This document shows positions 37,803 through 50,400 of a stretch of 64,000 nt of DNA, one piece after another. The position numbers were made by a program, and so were the translations under genes. A model generated the notes under the pieces. That model was not told the DNA's origin. It did not search any database and was given only the letters and a program-made list of their open reading frames with translations. Positions within the stretch are counted from its first letter, which is position 1; each line of letters begins with the position of its first letter. The stretch is from Watersipora subatra (taxonomy: Eukaryota > Bryozoa > Gymnolaemata > Cheilostomatida > Watersiporidae), in assembly GCF_963576615.1 (NCBI RefSeq), contig NC_088714.1, forward strand, positions 33,512,643 to 33,576,642. Reading direction: 5' to 3'.

Positions 37803-39629
37803 CAATCCTTCACAACACGCAACATCAACACAATACGTATTTATAATGCATACTCCATACATTTTCAATCCTTCACAACACCCAACATCAACACAATACG
37901 TATTTATAATGCATACTCCATACATTTTCAATCCTTCACAAGACCCAACATCAACACAATACGTATTTATAATGCATACTCCATACATTTTCAATCCTTC
38001 ACAACACGCAACATCAACACAATACGTATTTATAATGCATACTCCATACATTTTCAATCCTTCACAACACGCAACATCAACACAATACGTATTTATAATG
38101 CATACTCCATACATTTTCAATCCTTCACAAGACCCAACATCAACACAATACGTATTTATAATGCATACTCCATACATTTTCAATCCTTCACAACACGCAA
38201 CATCAACACAATACGTATTTATAATGCATACTCCATACATTTTCAATCCTTCACAACACCCAACATCAACACAATACGTATTTATAATGCATACTCCATA
38301 CATTTTCAATCCTTCACAAGACCCAACATCAACACAATACGTATTTATAATGCATACTTCATACATTTTCAATCCTTCACAAGACCCAACATCAACACAA
38401 TACGTATTTATATTGCATACTCCATACATTTTCAATCCTTCACAACACCCAACATCAACACAATACGTATTTATAATGCATACTCCATACATTTTCAATC
38501 CTTCACAACACCCAACATCAACACAATACGTATTTATAATGCATACTCCATACATTTTCAATCCTTCACAAGACCCAACATCAACACAATACGTATTTAT
38601 AATGCATACTCCATACATTTTCAATCCTTCACAACACGCAACATCAACACAATACGTATTTATAATGCATACTCCATACATTTTCAATCCTTCACAACAC
38701 CCAACATCAACACAATACGTATTTATAATGCATACTCCATACATTTTCAATCCTTCACAACACGCAACATCAACACAATACGTATTTATAATGCATACTC
38801 CATACATTTTCAATCCTTCACAACACCCAACATCAACACAATACGTATTTATAATGCATACTCCATACATTTTCAATCCTTCACAACACCCAACATCAAC
38901 ACAATACGTATTTATAATGCATACTCCATACATTTTCAATCCTTCACAAGACCCAACATCAACACAATACGTATTTATAATGCATACTTCATACATTTTC
39001 AATCCTTCACAAGACCCAACATCAACACAATACGTATTTATATTGCATACTCCATACATTTTCAATCCTTCACAACACCCAACATCAACACAATACGTAT
39101 TTATAATGCATACTCCATACATTTTCAATCCTTCACAACACCCAACATCAACACAATACGTATTTATAATGCATACTCCATACATTTTCAATCCTTCACA
39201 AGACCCAACATCAACACAATACGTATTTATAATGCATACTCCATACATTTTCAATCCTTCACAACACGCAACATCAACACAATACGTATTTATAATGCAT
39301 ACTCCATACATTTTCAATCCTTCACAACACCCAACATCAACACAATACGTATTTATAATGCATACTCCATACATTTTCAATCCTTCACAACACGCAACAT
39401 CAACACAATACGTATTTATAATGCATACTCCATACATTTTCAATCCTTCACAACACCCAACATCAACACAATACGTATTTATAATGCATACTCCATACAT
39501 TTTCAATCCTTCACAACACGCAACATCAACACAATACGTATTTATAATGCATACTCCATACATTTTCAATCCTTCACAACACCCAACATCAACACAATAC
39601 GTATTTATAATGCATACTCTATACATTTT
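37803..39629. repeat. 63-bp tandem repeat, 29 copies
   Basis: The unit runs CAATCCTTCACAACACCCAA, CATCAACACAATACGTATTT, ATAATGCATACTCCATACAT, TTT. Three main variants occur (ACACGCAAC, ACACCCAAC, AGACCCAAC). Units 8-17 and 18-27 carry the same variant order, including a rare pair with ACTTCATAC and TATATTGCAT exactly 630 bp apart. Because 63 is a multiple of three and the unit lacks stops in some frames, ORFs of 610-655 codons arise on both strands. They have no start context, domain or codon bias and are not genes. Confidence 0.97.
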
Positions 39630-40093
39630 TGCTCTTTCTGGGCCACAAACAGATCAGAATTTTTTTGTAAGAAACTGATGAAAAGTCAAGTAAACATATT
39701 CATTTTCTCATTTCCCTATGGTTTTATCTTGTGCATATGCGAAAGTTGAAGTTCTTCATTATGTTTGATATAATGACAGGCTTCTTAGATCAGTCTAAAG
39801 CCCATGATATAAATGGATGCTGTCGCTATCATAACCTTATACGAAGGGCGCTAGATGAAAGTGACCCACTGTTATCACCAACTAGATTGTGTGTATTAGT
39901 GTTTTACTGTGTGGGTCAGATTGTCTAATCTTCAATCTATGCTAAACGTATGTATTTTCTATTATGTGTATCCTAGAAGGATCTGTATTACCTCTTCCAG
40001 CTTTAAATTTATTTCTTATAGGCTTATCTAATAGTAGATTTGTAATATATTGTATAGTCAAGAATTTCCATGGCAACAGTTTGGCACGATTGA

Positions 40094-40159
40094 ATGGGTA
40101 ACAAACAAGGAACCGAGTCTAGATCAGCGCATAGACCTCAGTCAGCGGGTGCACAGCAG
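40094..40159 (+). CDS. Candidate initiating exon starting MGNKQG
   Basis: An ATG opens 22 codons starting MGNKQGTESRSA and rich in polar residues, ending exactly at CAG|GTAAAC, a good donor in phase 0. Gly2 would be available for myristoylation, and MGxKQ starts occur in some myristoylated proteins, such as ZNRF ubiquitin ligases. Joined to LRRC57 exon 2 (also phase 0) it stays in frame. Joined to the acceptor just before the LRRC57 ATG it reaches a stop within five codons and would act as an upstream ORF. It could also start another gene or be chance. The Kozak context is weak at -3 (T) with G at +4. Confidence 0.3.
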
Positions 40160-40253
40160 GTAAACTAATGTCAACGTCTATTTTGTTAACGAACCGCGTT
40201 CTACTGACACAGCTGTTGCTGGTGATAAGCGAGAGATTTATTCCTATAACAGT

Positions 40254-40770
40254 GGTTGTATTCATTGCTAGAGGTGAAGGCTGTATTCATTGCTAGAGGT
40301 GAAGGCTGTATTCATTGCTAGAGGTGAAGGCTGTATTCATTGCTAGAGGTGAAGGCTGTATTCATTGCTAGAGGTCAAGGTTGTATTCATTGCTAGAGGT
40401 GGAGGCTGTATTCATTGCTAGAGGTAAAGGCTGTATTCATTGCTAGAGGTGAAGGCTGTATTCATTGCTAGAGGTGAAGGCTGTATTCATTGCTGGAGGT
40501 GAAGGCTGTATTCATTGCTGGAGGTGAAGGTTGTATTCATTGCTAGAGGTGAAGGCTGTATTCATTGCTGGAGGTAAAGGTTGTATTCATTGCTGGAGGT
40601 GAAGGTTGTATTCATTGCTAGATGTGAAGGTTGTATTCATTGCTAGAGGTGAAGGCTGTATTCATTGCTAGAGGTGAAGGCTGTATTCATTGCTAGAGGT
40701 GAAGGCTGTATTCATTGCTAGAGGTGAAGGTTGTATTCATTGCTAGAGGTGAAGGTTGTATTCATTGCTA
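40254..40770. repeat. 25-bp tandem repeat, about 21 copies
   Basis: The unit is GGCTGTATTCATTGCTAGAG plus GTGAA, with C/T and A/G variants. It lies between the candidate MGNKQG exon and LRRC57 exon 1, in the likely 5' region of that gene. Confidence 0.94.
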
Positions 40771-41334
40771 GCTCGGTGAAGATGTGAGTCCTCATTCATG
40801 CTTGTGTGTCTGTATAACCTTTTATTAGCATTGATAATTTTGCTACATTTCTAAAGAAAAATAGTTCTTGTATGTTCTGGAAACATTTTCAAAACTATAT
40901 TAAAAAAGTTTTATACTTTTTGTTTTATTTAAATCCAGAATTGCACAAACTTGCATTTTAATGTAAAGCATTAAAGTGAAAAAACCACTATTCATACTTT
41001 TGTGGCTTTTAAGAATTTCAGAAACTGGTTTTTAGCAAAATGTAGCAAATCCTGAAGCGAATCTCCCATCAAGAGAGCAATTACTGTATTCATGGCATGT
41101 TGAGCTGGAGATATTTTTTCATTTCAAAATCCAAATTTTTGATTATTTTAGAAGTTTGACTGAGTTTCTCTGGCACTTCTTTAACCTGGCTTTAACTGGT
41201 TGAATTTTGTTGTTAATGATAATCCCTTGTTAACATAATCATTTATAATAAAATACTATATATAACACTCTTCGAAATATCTACTGTTATACATGGTTGT
41301 TTAGTCGAACCGGAGTTCTCTCCCCTTTTCAAGG

Positions 41335-41421
41335 ATGGGCAACTCTAACACTGTGAGGAAGCATGTTGACATGGCAGCAAAAACAGGAGCTTGTCAATTG
41401 ACCAAACTAGGCTTAGAGGAG
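41335..41421 (+). CDS. LRRC57: LRRC57 coding exon 1
   Basis: Encodes residues 1-29, MGNSNTVRKHVDMAAKTG through LGLEE, and ends in phase 0 at GAG|GTAGGT. Gly2 with Asn3, Ser4 and Thr6 suits N-myristoyltransferase. The upstream tract ctctccccttttcaag ends one base before the ATG, so this exon may begin at 41334 as an internal exon carrying one base of 5' UTR. Confidence 0.92.
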
Positions 41422-44400
41422 GTAGGTCTTCTCTGAAGGTAGTTATAGCTTGTTAGGGCTACCCAGTCGGATTCTTAACATGAAGTGCTCTGTTGGATTT
41501 ATAATTGCACAGGTCTCCAATCATCACATTTTCAAAGGATCTTGCCATTACATACCGTTGCTAAATCAATTTATCTAAGTTATACTAATATAAGTCTTTC
41601 TATAATATACTTAGGATAAAGACTGTTTTTGCAAGCCACCTTTATGGCAGACATTGTGACTATAAAAAAATTTATAAAAACACATTTTTAAAAATCTGTT
41701 CTAGTGGATTAATCAGTTTCCTTAAAAATCATTATAGTCAGTTTCCTTGAAAATATAAAGTTTTTTACCTTATTCATTTTAAAGTTTTCGAATGCTTTAA
41801 ACTAATAGTGGTTATGTTCAATGCAATATTTGTAAGCTTGAGTTATTTCTAATCTATTGACAACCATATATGTCATCTATAATACTGGACAACAAGATAT
41901 TTATATATGAACATTAGCACATGTTTGTTTGGTATGATTGGTGTTGCCATGAATTTTATAAGTCATTTTGATAACATAATTTTGTATGACTAAAGGTCAA
42001 TAATAAATTCCAAGTCGTGCCACTACAGCTGACCCTCTACTTGACTAACTGCAGCCTTCATGTTTAAAATTAGTTTAATTTTGTTTTGTGTTTTATTAAC
42101 CCATTTAATCATCACAAAAATAGCAGATGGAAAATCTGCAATTTTTAACGACACTAAGTATATGACAGCCCATATTTTCAATTGTTGCTTTATTCTCGTG
42201 TGTCAACTATCATATAATCAGCATTTAAAATGTGTAATGGTCAGCATTTCAACTTGCTATCACACAGCGGCAGATCGAAAGAGGCAAATCTATGATCAGT
42301 TTTGGCGAATACAGTTGTTAAATTTCGGTGTCACACCTCCTTTAATGACGCGTAACACAAATCCTTTTAGCACCTCATAACACATCTCTATAGTTTAAAA
42401 TAGACATCATTAAACCGTATTTTGGCTAATGGTGCTTAATGACAAAAAATGATGTTGAGGTCGTAGAAACAACTTCGATTAGTCGACAGTATCATGGTTA
42501 AAGTTAGACTTATGAAGAATTGTTAAGGAATGACTGGAAGGCAAAAGTCGATGGTACAAATCGGCCGTTGGTTGGTTAGAACGCAAGTTATCAATAACCA
42601 GTAGAGCCCATCACGGAAGAAGAACACAAAGTTCCATAACCATGTTCTCTGAACTTTGTGTTCTTTTTCTTGGATGCACTAGCCTGTCTTCAAGCCAAAC
42701 AGTGGTATATATACAGGCTAGCGATGCACAGGTTGTTGCGGTCGATTCATCAATTTACAACAAAACTCCACTCAGCAACTACTCGTTTCAGCTTGGCCTA
42801 GTGGCAAATGAAGACGATGGGCTATTCTAGATAGATCATGGTTATTTATGGTTTTTCCAAACAAGTACATACAAAATGGGAATGAAAAAGAATAAGGCGG
42901 GTTTTTGCAAGACTTCTGATGGGAACTAGCTTTTACCCAACTAAAATGACACCGAATAAGTCCGTCAGTGAACGGCATACATAAACTACTTGCAAATTGT
43001 TGCTGTTTTCATCTAAGAGTTATAAAAGTTACAGATATAGGTTATCTCTATCAGCCTTGACACACTTCTCTATAGTTGGTGTGCTACTCACCTTCCTTAA
43101 CCCTTTGGCTGGGTTAAAGCCCCGCAAAAACACCCGAAAGTCGTGTAATTTATTTTTGAAAATTCAATAAAATCGATATTTTATGAACATGCATAGCTCA
43201 AACTGAAATGTATTTCTATGAACAAAATCTTTTGTACACAAACGTTCATTTACATATCTACTACTACAAAAAAACTACAACTGTTCCTGCATGAAATGCT
43301 TGGAAGCATTCTTTTCGGTAGAGTTCAACGCTATAACGTAGCCGTGCGAGCTATCGTAACGATCGTTTTTCTCTGTATATTCCAAGTGTATTAAAAGTCC
43401 AAAAAGTTTACATCACTTTTATCATCTGAATTATTTTTATTCTGATCAGACAAATGATCACTAATGATCGCAGGATCAAATAAATTTTTATTTTACCGCT
43501 TTGAACGTCGAGGCGATGTTGACTGGTTTTTCCAACTTTTATTCTTTTCCAAGGAGGTGCGACTTCTTTAGCTTTTAGCACAAAGCAACACTTCTCAGAT
43601 AATCGTTTCATATGGTAATTCATCGACTAATATCTTGTTGATGATATTTAAAACTTACTAGTGTTCATATCCTTTGTTTAAAGTTACTAGGCGACAGCTT
43701 TATAAACGTCTACCGAAAATGACATAAATGTCGTTTCCCCACGCAACCGATAAACGACATTTTTGTCGTTTCCTTAGCCAAAGGGTTAAGTAACTGTGTA
43801 CCCTACTAACCCTTGTGACTGTACTACCCTGTGAGTTCTGTGAAGTGAATAGTTCTAATGTTTCCAGGTACCACCAGAGCTCAGCTCTATTGCAGCAAAT
43901 CTTCGCACTCTAGATCTCTCAGAGAATAGAATTGGAAGACTGCCAGCCACTATTTCTCAGTTTGGCTTGCTCAAATCGCTTCAGCTCAGTTTCAACAGCT
44001 TGAGTACGTATGACAGTATTCTTTCTTGCTATTTATCCTTGAGTACGTATGACAGTATTCTTTCTTGCTATTTATCCTTGAGTACGTATGACAGTATTCT
44101 TTCTTGCTATTTATCCTTGAGTACGTATGACAGTATTCTTTCTTGCTATTTATCCTTGAGTACGTATGACAGTATTCTTTCTTGCTATTTATCCTTGAAG
44201 CTAAGACTAAATATAATTTCACACACTTGCTGAAGGTTGTTTGTTGATAGATTTAGGGCTCCTGTGGTCAAGGCTTAATCAATTTTGTCCTTCTGGCTAC
44301 TTGCTAAAAACTCGGGCGCACATATATGAAATCAAACATAGCAACACTGTTTAAAATTTTGTGAATCCTTTACATTTTTTGTGATTTAAAACTGTTTGCT

Positions 44401-47400
44401 TTTGTTTACTTAGAAACAAAAACACTCAAAAGCATGCCTGAAATGTATTATTTATTATACACTAATAAAAATTGTTGGTTATGTTATTAGTATTTTATAT
44501 GGGGTAAAAAAGTATTGCGTAGTAACAACCTATTGACGAAAACTAACAATTTTCACTTATTTTGATACCAAGAAGGTCAGTCATATGGTAGACTGAGTAT
44601 TTACGTATAGGTCATGTGCCAGACAAGAAAGGGCTTTGGTTAAAACTATTCTTTTATTTATGATACTATTTGTAACCAGTTGACTAAAATGTGTCAACTG
44701 GTTGCTTTGTGATTAAACATTGTTGGTATTTGCAGTGCAGTTATAAATTTGTTCCTTCAAGCATTGTGATACCATGATTTAAAAGGGGATCAATGTCTGC
44801 TTTGAGTTAAGCTGCAAAAATACTCATTTTAGCAAAGATTTGCTAGTTTAAAAAATGTTTTATGTAAACGGTTTGTGTAGCATATGAAATTTCACATAGC
44901 GTCCTACATTTTAGTTGGTTCACCGATGTTAGATATTTTGTGAGGTCCTTAAAGGTGGCTGTGTAGTAATCGAACTGCTCTGGTCATGGTCAGTTTGTCC
45001 TGGCGCAACCAAAGCTCTTAATTGGCTGCACAGCTTATTATTCCCTCTATGTTTACAAACAGTTAATTCAATCGCGATTTAGAAAAATTACATCGTTCAA
45101 CAATAGGACAGAAATTAGCTGGAACGATGTTAATTTTCTTAGCTCGTTTTGAACTCATCGCCAACATTGGTTGAAATATGCAGTCGTCAAAATGTGTAGG
45201 TGCTTTGTTACCACATGTGTCGAGTTTCTGCTTTGTAAGTGCTACTGTTACTAGTATTGTACGTCTGTCAGTCCTGTGCACTGTGAGAGATGGATATGAG
45301 TGATCAGTATAGGGTGAATTATCCAATGAAATGGTAAGGTGGCCAAGTGGTGTAGTGCTAGTGCGCTTGCCTTTGCATGAGATGCCCCGGGTTTTATTCC
45401 CGTGCAAGGGAATCTTTGTCCCCACGCCAATGATTTTGAATGTACAGACATACAGACAGACACCGCTCGTATTATAGTAAAGATTACTAATACTTGGACC
45501 CTTTAGCTGACTATTTGAAAAAAGATCGTTTCTTTTATGAATGAATGTTTTTGTATTTAGCGACAAACTAGGTTCAAGGTTTTAAAATGGCGGTTCCTGA
45601 ACAGATAGATGAGTTGCCGCGGTAGCTGTTATAGGCATTTCACTTCTGTTCTTTCCTACCTCTTTTTCATGCACTTCAATGAAGTTTACTCAGGATTTTT
45701 TTATGTCCCAATTGTAAAAAAACTATAATGCTTAGCTATAAGAAAGCATGATTTATTTTGTCCTCACTTGACTGCTGCCTTGTTTACAAGACAGCGGAGT
45801 CAAAGAGTCTTGTACAACTCTACTATGGAAGAGGTGTAGTTATGATGAAATACAAATCTAACCTCAATTTTAAAATGGTCTTCTAAGGCTGGTTTACACT
45901 ATATCGCTGTATCTCAGTGTTGCTGCTACAATACTGAGATACTGATGATACTGAGATTTCGGCGTTGATGCCACAATACTTCGGTGATCGTCGATGATAA
46001 CAATGTTCAGACTATCACAAACCCATCCCGTTTTCATCAGCAAATACTCCGTGGGGTAGTGTTCTCATCTCCTTATTAATTTTTTCTCAAAGAAACCCCT
46101 TTGTTTTCGCGTGCTTTAATCCAATACTAGTCCCGCAGCAACTATAATAAACAGAAATGAATAAATCACGCTATTCGCAACCTCTAATTACTATCGCCGA
46201 AATGGTTCACATCGTATAGGCAGTTGTTGATGCACGGCGAAATATCGAGAAAGTTTGCATCTGTCAAACTTTCCCAACGTGTCCGCGTTGCTTCGTCGAT
46301 GCCATCGGTTTACCGTTCGCATAGTTGATGATTAACACCGAAAGAAAAACACGGAAATACGACGATATAGTGTGAAGCAGCCTTTAGTTTGTGATGTCCT
46401 CCATTGGTTTGTGTACAGTGATACTGGAGTCTAATTAGCCCACCTCAGTATCAGCTGACGAGTTACAATAGTTTTGAAGGGATGTTCATCCATTATCTGA
46501 CTATGGTTGACTTGCAACAAAATTCACATTACAGCTATTTCGCATCAAAAGATTCACCATGTCTTACTCTGTTGTGTTGTAGGTGCCAAATATGTGGAAA
46601 TGTGATTACAAGCTCTTAAAAGCTCAAAAACGAAAAACCGCCGTAGATTGGAATCTCTTTATTTCTCTGACGTATTCATTACAGTTTGGTTATCGTCTTG
46701 TCACGTGATGTTCTCACGTGAATTGAAAGGCCAATAAAAAGCTCAATATAAAAATTCTCGTAGCACTAGTTTATGACAAACACTTCGGGTTTTACCGAAG
46801 ACCCCGTATCAAATATAGATGTTCGCTACTTTACAATTTTGTTTCGGCATTATCTAATTGTCAAGTCGTAATCTGATCATGTGACCCAATACTTCGCAAA
46901 TAATTTCTGCAGCACTTTTCAGTTATCACAGGTGACCAACAGGCTCGTCATGATTATCAGACAATGATATGTACTCCTTCGAGCTAAGGCTAAAAAGTTT
47001 ATTAAGTTTTTACGGTAAGTTATAAGATATCAGTGCTAAAAGTGACAGCATTACAATGACGATAAAACAGATGCGTAAGAACAGTAGACATAGTTTTATT
47101 GAATGCGTGAAGTATATTTGTAAAAAATATTTCGACGAATGAGGTTGCATGAAAGTGTAAACAGAAACCATCCTGTAACAACTACGTCCCATTTGAGCCG
47201 TTTGGGAAAGCGAATCCAAACTATGACGGTCTCGTGTGGCTGCTATTAAATGTTTGTTTTTTTGCTTTTTAGAGCTTGTAATCACATTCCCATATATTTT
47301 GCATCTACAACACAACAGAGTAAGACATGGTGAATCTTATGATACCAAATAACTGTAATGTGAATTTTGTTGCAAGTCAACCTTTAAGAGCTTATAAAGG

Positions 47401-50400
47401 CATCTATCCTTATCAGCTCTGCCAGGCTGTCAGCCTTATAAAAAGTTAGGCAGCTTTTGTAATAGGTGATTTCTTATTGTAATTGATTAAACAGCATCTT
47501 TGATAGAGGTGCTCCTTTTCTGTAGCAGATTATGCAGTTTTTATAACATGATGCTGCTGATTTGGTAGGCAGATTCATGTTTCTATAGCAGGTTATGTAG
47601 CCCCTATCAATCTTTGTGGCGGGTGTTCATTTTATGTAGTCAGGGAATAATCTGTATGGTAATTGTTGTAGTTTTCTTTTTAGATGTAGCAGGAAAACAC
47701 ACATTCATCACTATTTTTGTAGTCATGTAGTCAAAATTGTGCGTAAACTATGCCCAGAATATTTGTATTTATCCTTCCACACTTCCTTGACAAACATTAT
47801 TTGCTTTTCCACCAACATTTTTTTTCTTTATGACACCAACATACTACATCCACCATCATATGTTTCAGTTTATGAACTTCCTGTTACTACAACCTACAAT
47901 TCGCTATTCCGACTCCTTCGCAGTGCTATTAGATTATCAACTTTTAAAACACTTGAATTAATTCAACTCACTCAATAGTTCCTGAATTCTACCTTATCAT
48001 TTTGGTTTTGACATATAATGAAAAATACATTTTGTTGATTATCACTAATGTATACCTATACAGACATGTTTGTGCATTATATTGTTTTGGAGTTTTGTAT
48101 ACATAGTTGAGGAGGAAAGACAACTTTAGCCATTTGTTGCATCAGTCGCCAAAATTGCGAACGTGACACTTTGCACAAAGAAGTTGTTTCTTATCAATTT
48201 TAACGATTGTGAAAAATTTGGAGTCGAAAATAAGTTACTCGAATTCATGAAGCTCCAATAATCTGACCTCTGACCTGGTAACTTCCTCATTTTAATAAAT
48301 TCAAGGTTTTTGCTAGTAATCTTGCCAATTTGGTCTAACACAATTGATTCTTGTTACTTACATGTGCATTGAATAAAATGAGTCATTACCTTTTTCATAC
48401 GCTGTACATTTTCCATGACATATATATTGTACAGTTTGTATACACTAGCGATGTGTTGCAAAGCAGCGCTTTTCTGTGTTTATGCAAACGATATCTGATC
48501 CACATTTGCCTCTCGGCGTTGAACGTTTCACATGTTATTGAGGCTTTACTTACGTAAATGTACAGAACACCTTTATTAAAGGTAGTGCCAATTAGTTCCC
48601 TGCTCATTCATAAATATTTCCTCATCAATCTTCTATGTTCTGTTTGTATAGGAAATTTGCCTGATGAGATTGGAGATCTTGCAAGGCTGGAGACGCTCGT
48701 TTTGACAGGAAACCAGCTCTCAGGCTTGCCAGAAACTTTGGCCAAGATAAAAACGTTGACGACTCTAACGGCTTCGCGTAACCAGTTTGTGGTGTTTCCG
48801 ACAGTTGTATATTCATTACGTAGGCTTGATGTCCTTGACCTTTCTGCCAACAAGATAACTTCAATTCCGGATGGTATTAACCAGATTCAGGCAATCGAGA
48901 TGAACCTCAATCAGAACCAGGTCTGGTCAGGGCGGTTATTGCTAATTATAAGCTGGAATTCCTTCTCCAATAGTTTCTTCTTAATAAATGAAATAATCAC
49001 AAGTTTTTAAAAATTTCTTTTCAAAGCTAATAGGAAACTGACACCTACAGTGATACTGATTTTAAAAAAAGTTTTAATTTGTTTAAAACTTTAAAAAACT
49101 TTAAAACCAGCAGAAAGTAATATTGTTATATTTGCCAAGCAATTAAATCATCTACTGGTAGTCTTCAAGATTAAACTTGTTTATTTATCATTCCATAGCC
49201 ATAAAGTTATCAGCCATAAAGTTATCAGCCATAAAGTTATCTTATAAAATTGCAGCTGTTATCATTGGTACAGCAAAACTTATATCTAGGTAGTTGGGTA
49301 GGTTGCTTCAGTGAATATAGCAGTAAAATCCTTTTTTCACAAAATGCGGTGAGCTGCAACCTTCACCACTTTAACCAAACACCTACCCAAAAACTATTTC
49401 CTCCTAAATATTATCATCCTAACCAGTTATGATCGATTACCTTTCGAAAAAAATCTAGTTCTCAGCCTACATGTTATTTCACAATATTGGAGTTGCTCTT
49501 TCAGGTTTGGCTGTGCAATCAGGTAGAGCAGCAAAGTATCTAACTGGAGTTCCATGTATGCTTTTTGATTCCAACCAAAACATATTTACAGATGATTGTC
49601 GTTAAACCAGTTTAAACCAGTTCAAACCAGTGTAAACCATTTCAACTAGGTGACAGTTCTAAATTAGAGCATTTTCGTGCATAAAAATATAACAAGTGCA
49701 ACCAGCTGCTAGATTTTTTATCTAGTAATTTTATGATAGAGCGTTCTACTTCATTTTCATTCAAATTATACAGTAAAAGAAATACTTCTCTTTTAAAAAT
49801 TCAAAATTATAAAGAAGTATAGCTTTAAAGGCGCCAAATTGATCTGCAGCCAAGGGAATTCTAGTGGCCCATTTTTCTGATGCAACCTTTTCAGAAATTT
49901 TCCTTAGTTTCAACATATCTAATTATGTTTTGTTTTTGGTGCTATCTTCATAGGTAAGGTCGGCAGCAGGGGCTATAGACGGATGCAGCAGCTGACTACA
50001 CTACTTAGTTGTTACTTTGTACTTCTGTTAATTTCAGCACATACCAGTTTGCTGGCATTTGAATATCTTATTTAGCTGCATCTCATCAAACCTTTTATCA
50101 TAATTACAAGTTTTGCTTGCTCACTACTGCTAGCTAATTGTCAGGTCAGGGTCATAGTTCATCGCAACAACAGCGTGTTAATGTAATGAGCTTTGTAAGC
50201 TTTTGTGAAACAATCATTTCGAGTGTTATTAAAGTGACCTACATAACTAGGTCAAGTTAATAACACTTACAATGAAACTATCATTTCGAGTGTTATTAAA
50301 GTGACCTACATAACTAGGTCAAGTTAATAACACTTACAATGAAACAATCATTTTAAGTGTTATTAAAGTGACCTACATAACTAGGTCAAGTTAATAACAC

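Noticed and set aside
37782-39749. ORFs of 655 and 610 codons (+) and 613 codons (-) that could be read as a long repeat protein
   Set aside because: They come from a stop-free 63-bp tandem unit whose length is a multiple of three. Three frames on both strands are open at once, variation between units is not codon-aware, and the sequence shows no signal peptide, domain or splice support.
45336-45420. Functional tRNA gene
   Set aside because: The A and B boxes are imperfect and the stems do not fold into a full cloverleaf; a SINE head fits better.
45063-45566. 167-codon minus-strand ORF in LRRC57 intron 2
   Set aside because: It overlaps the antisense of a SINE head, has no domain, and lies inside an intron.
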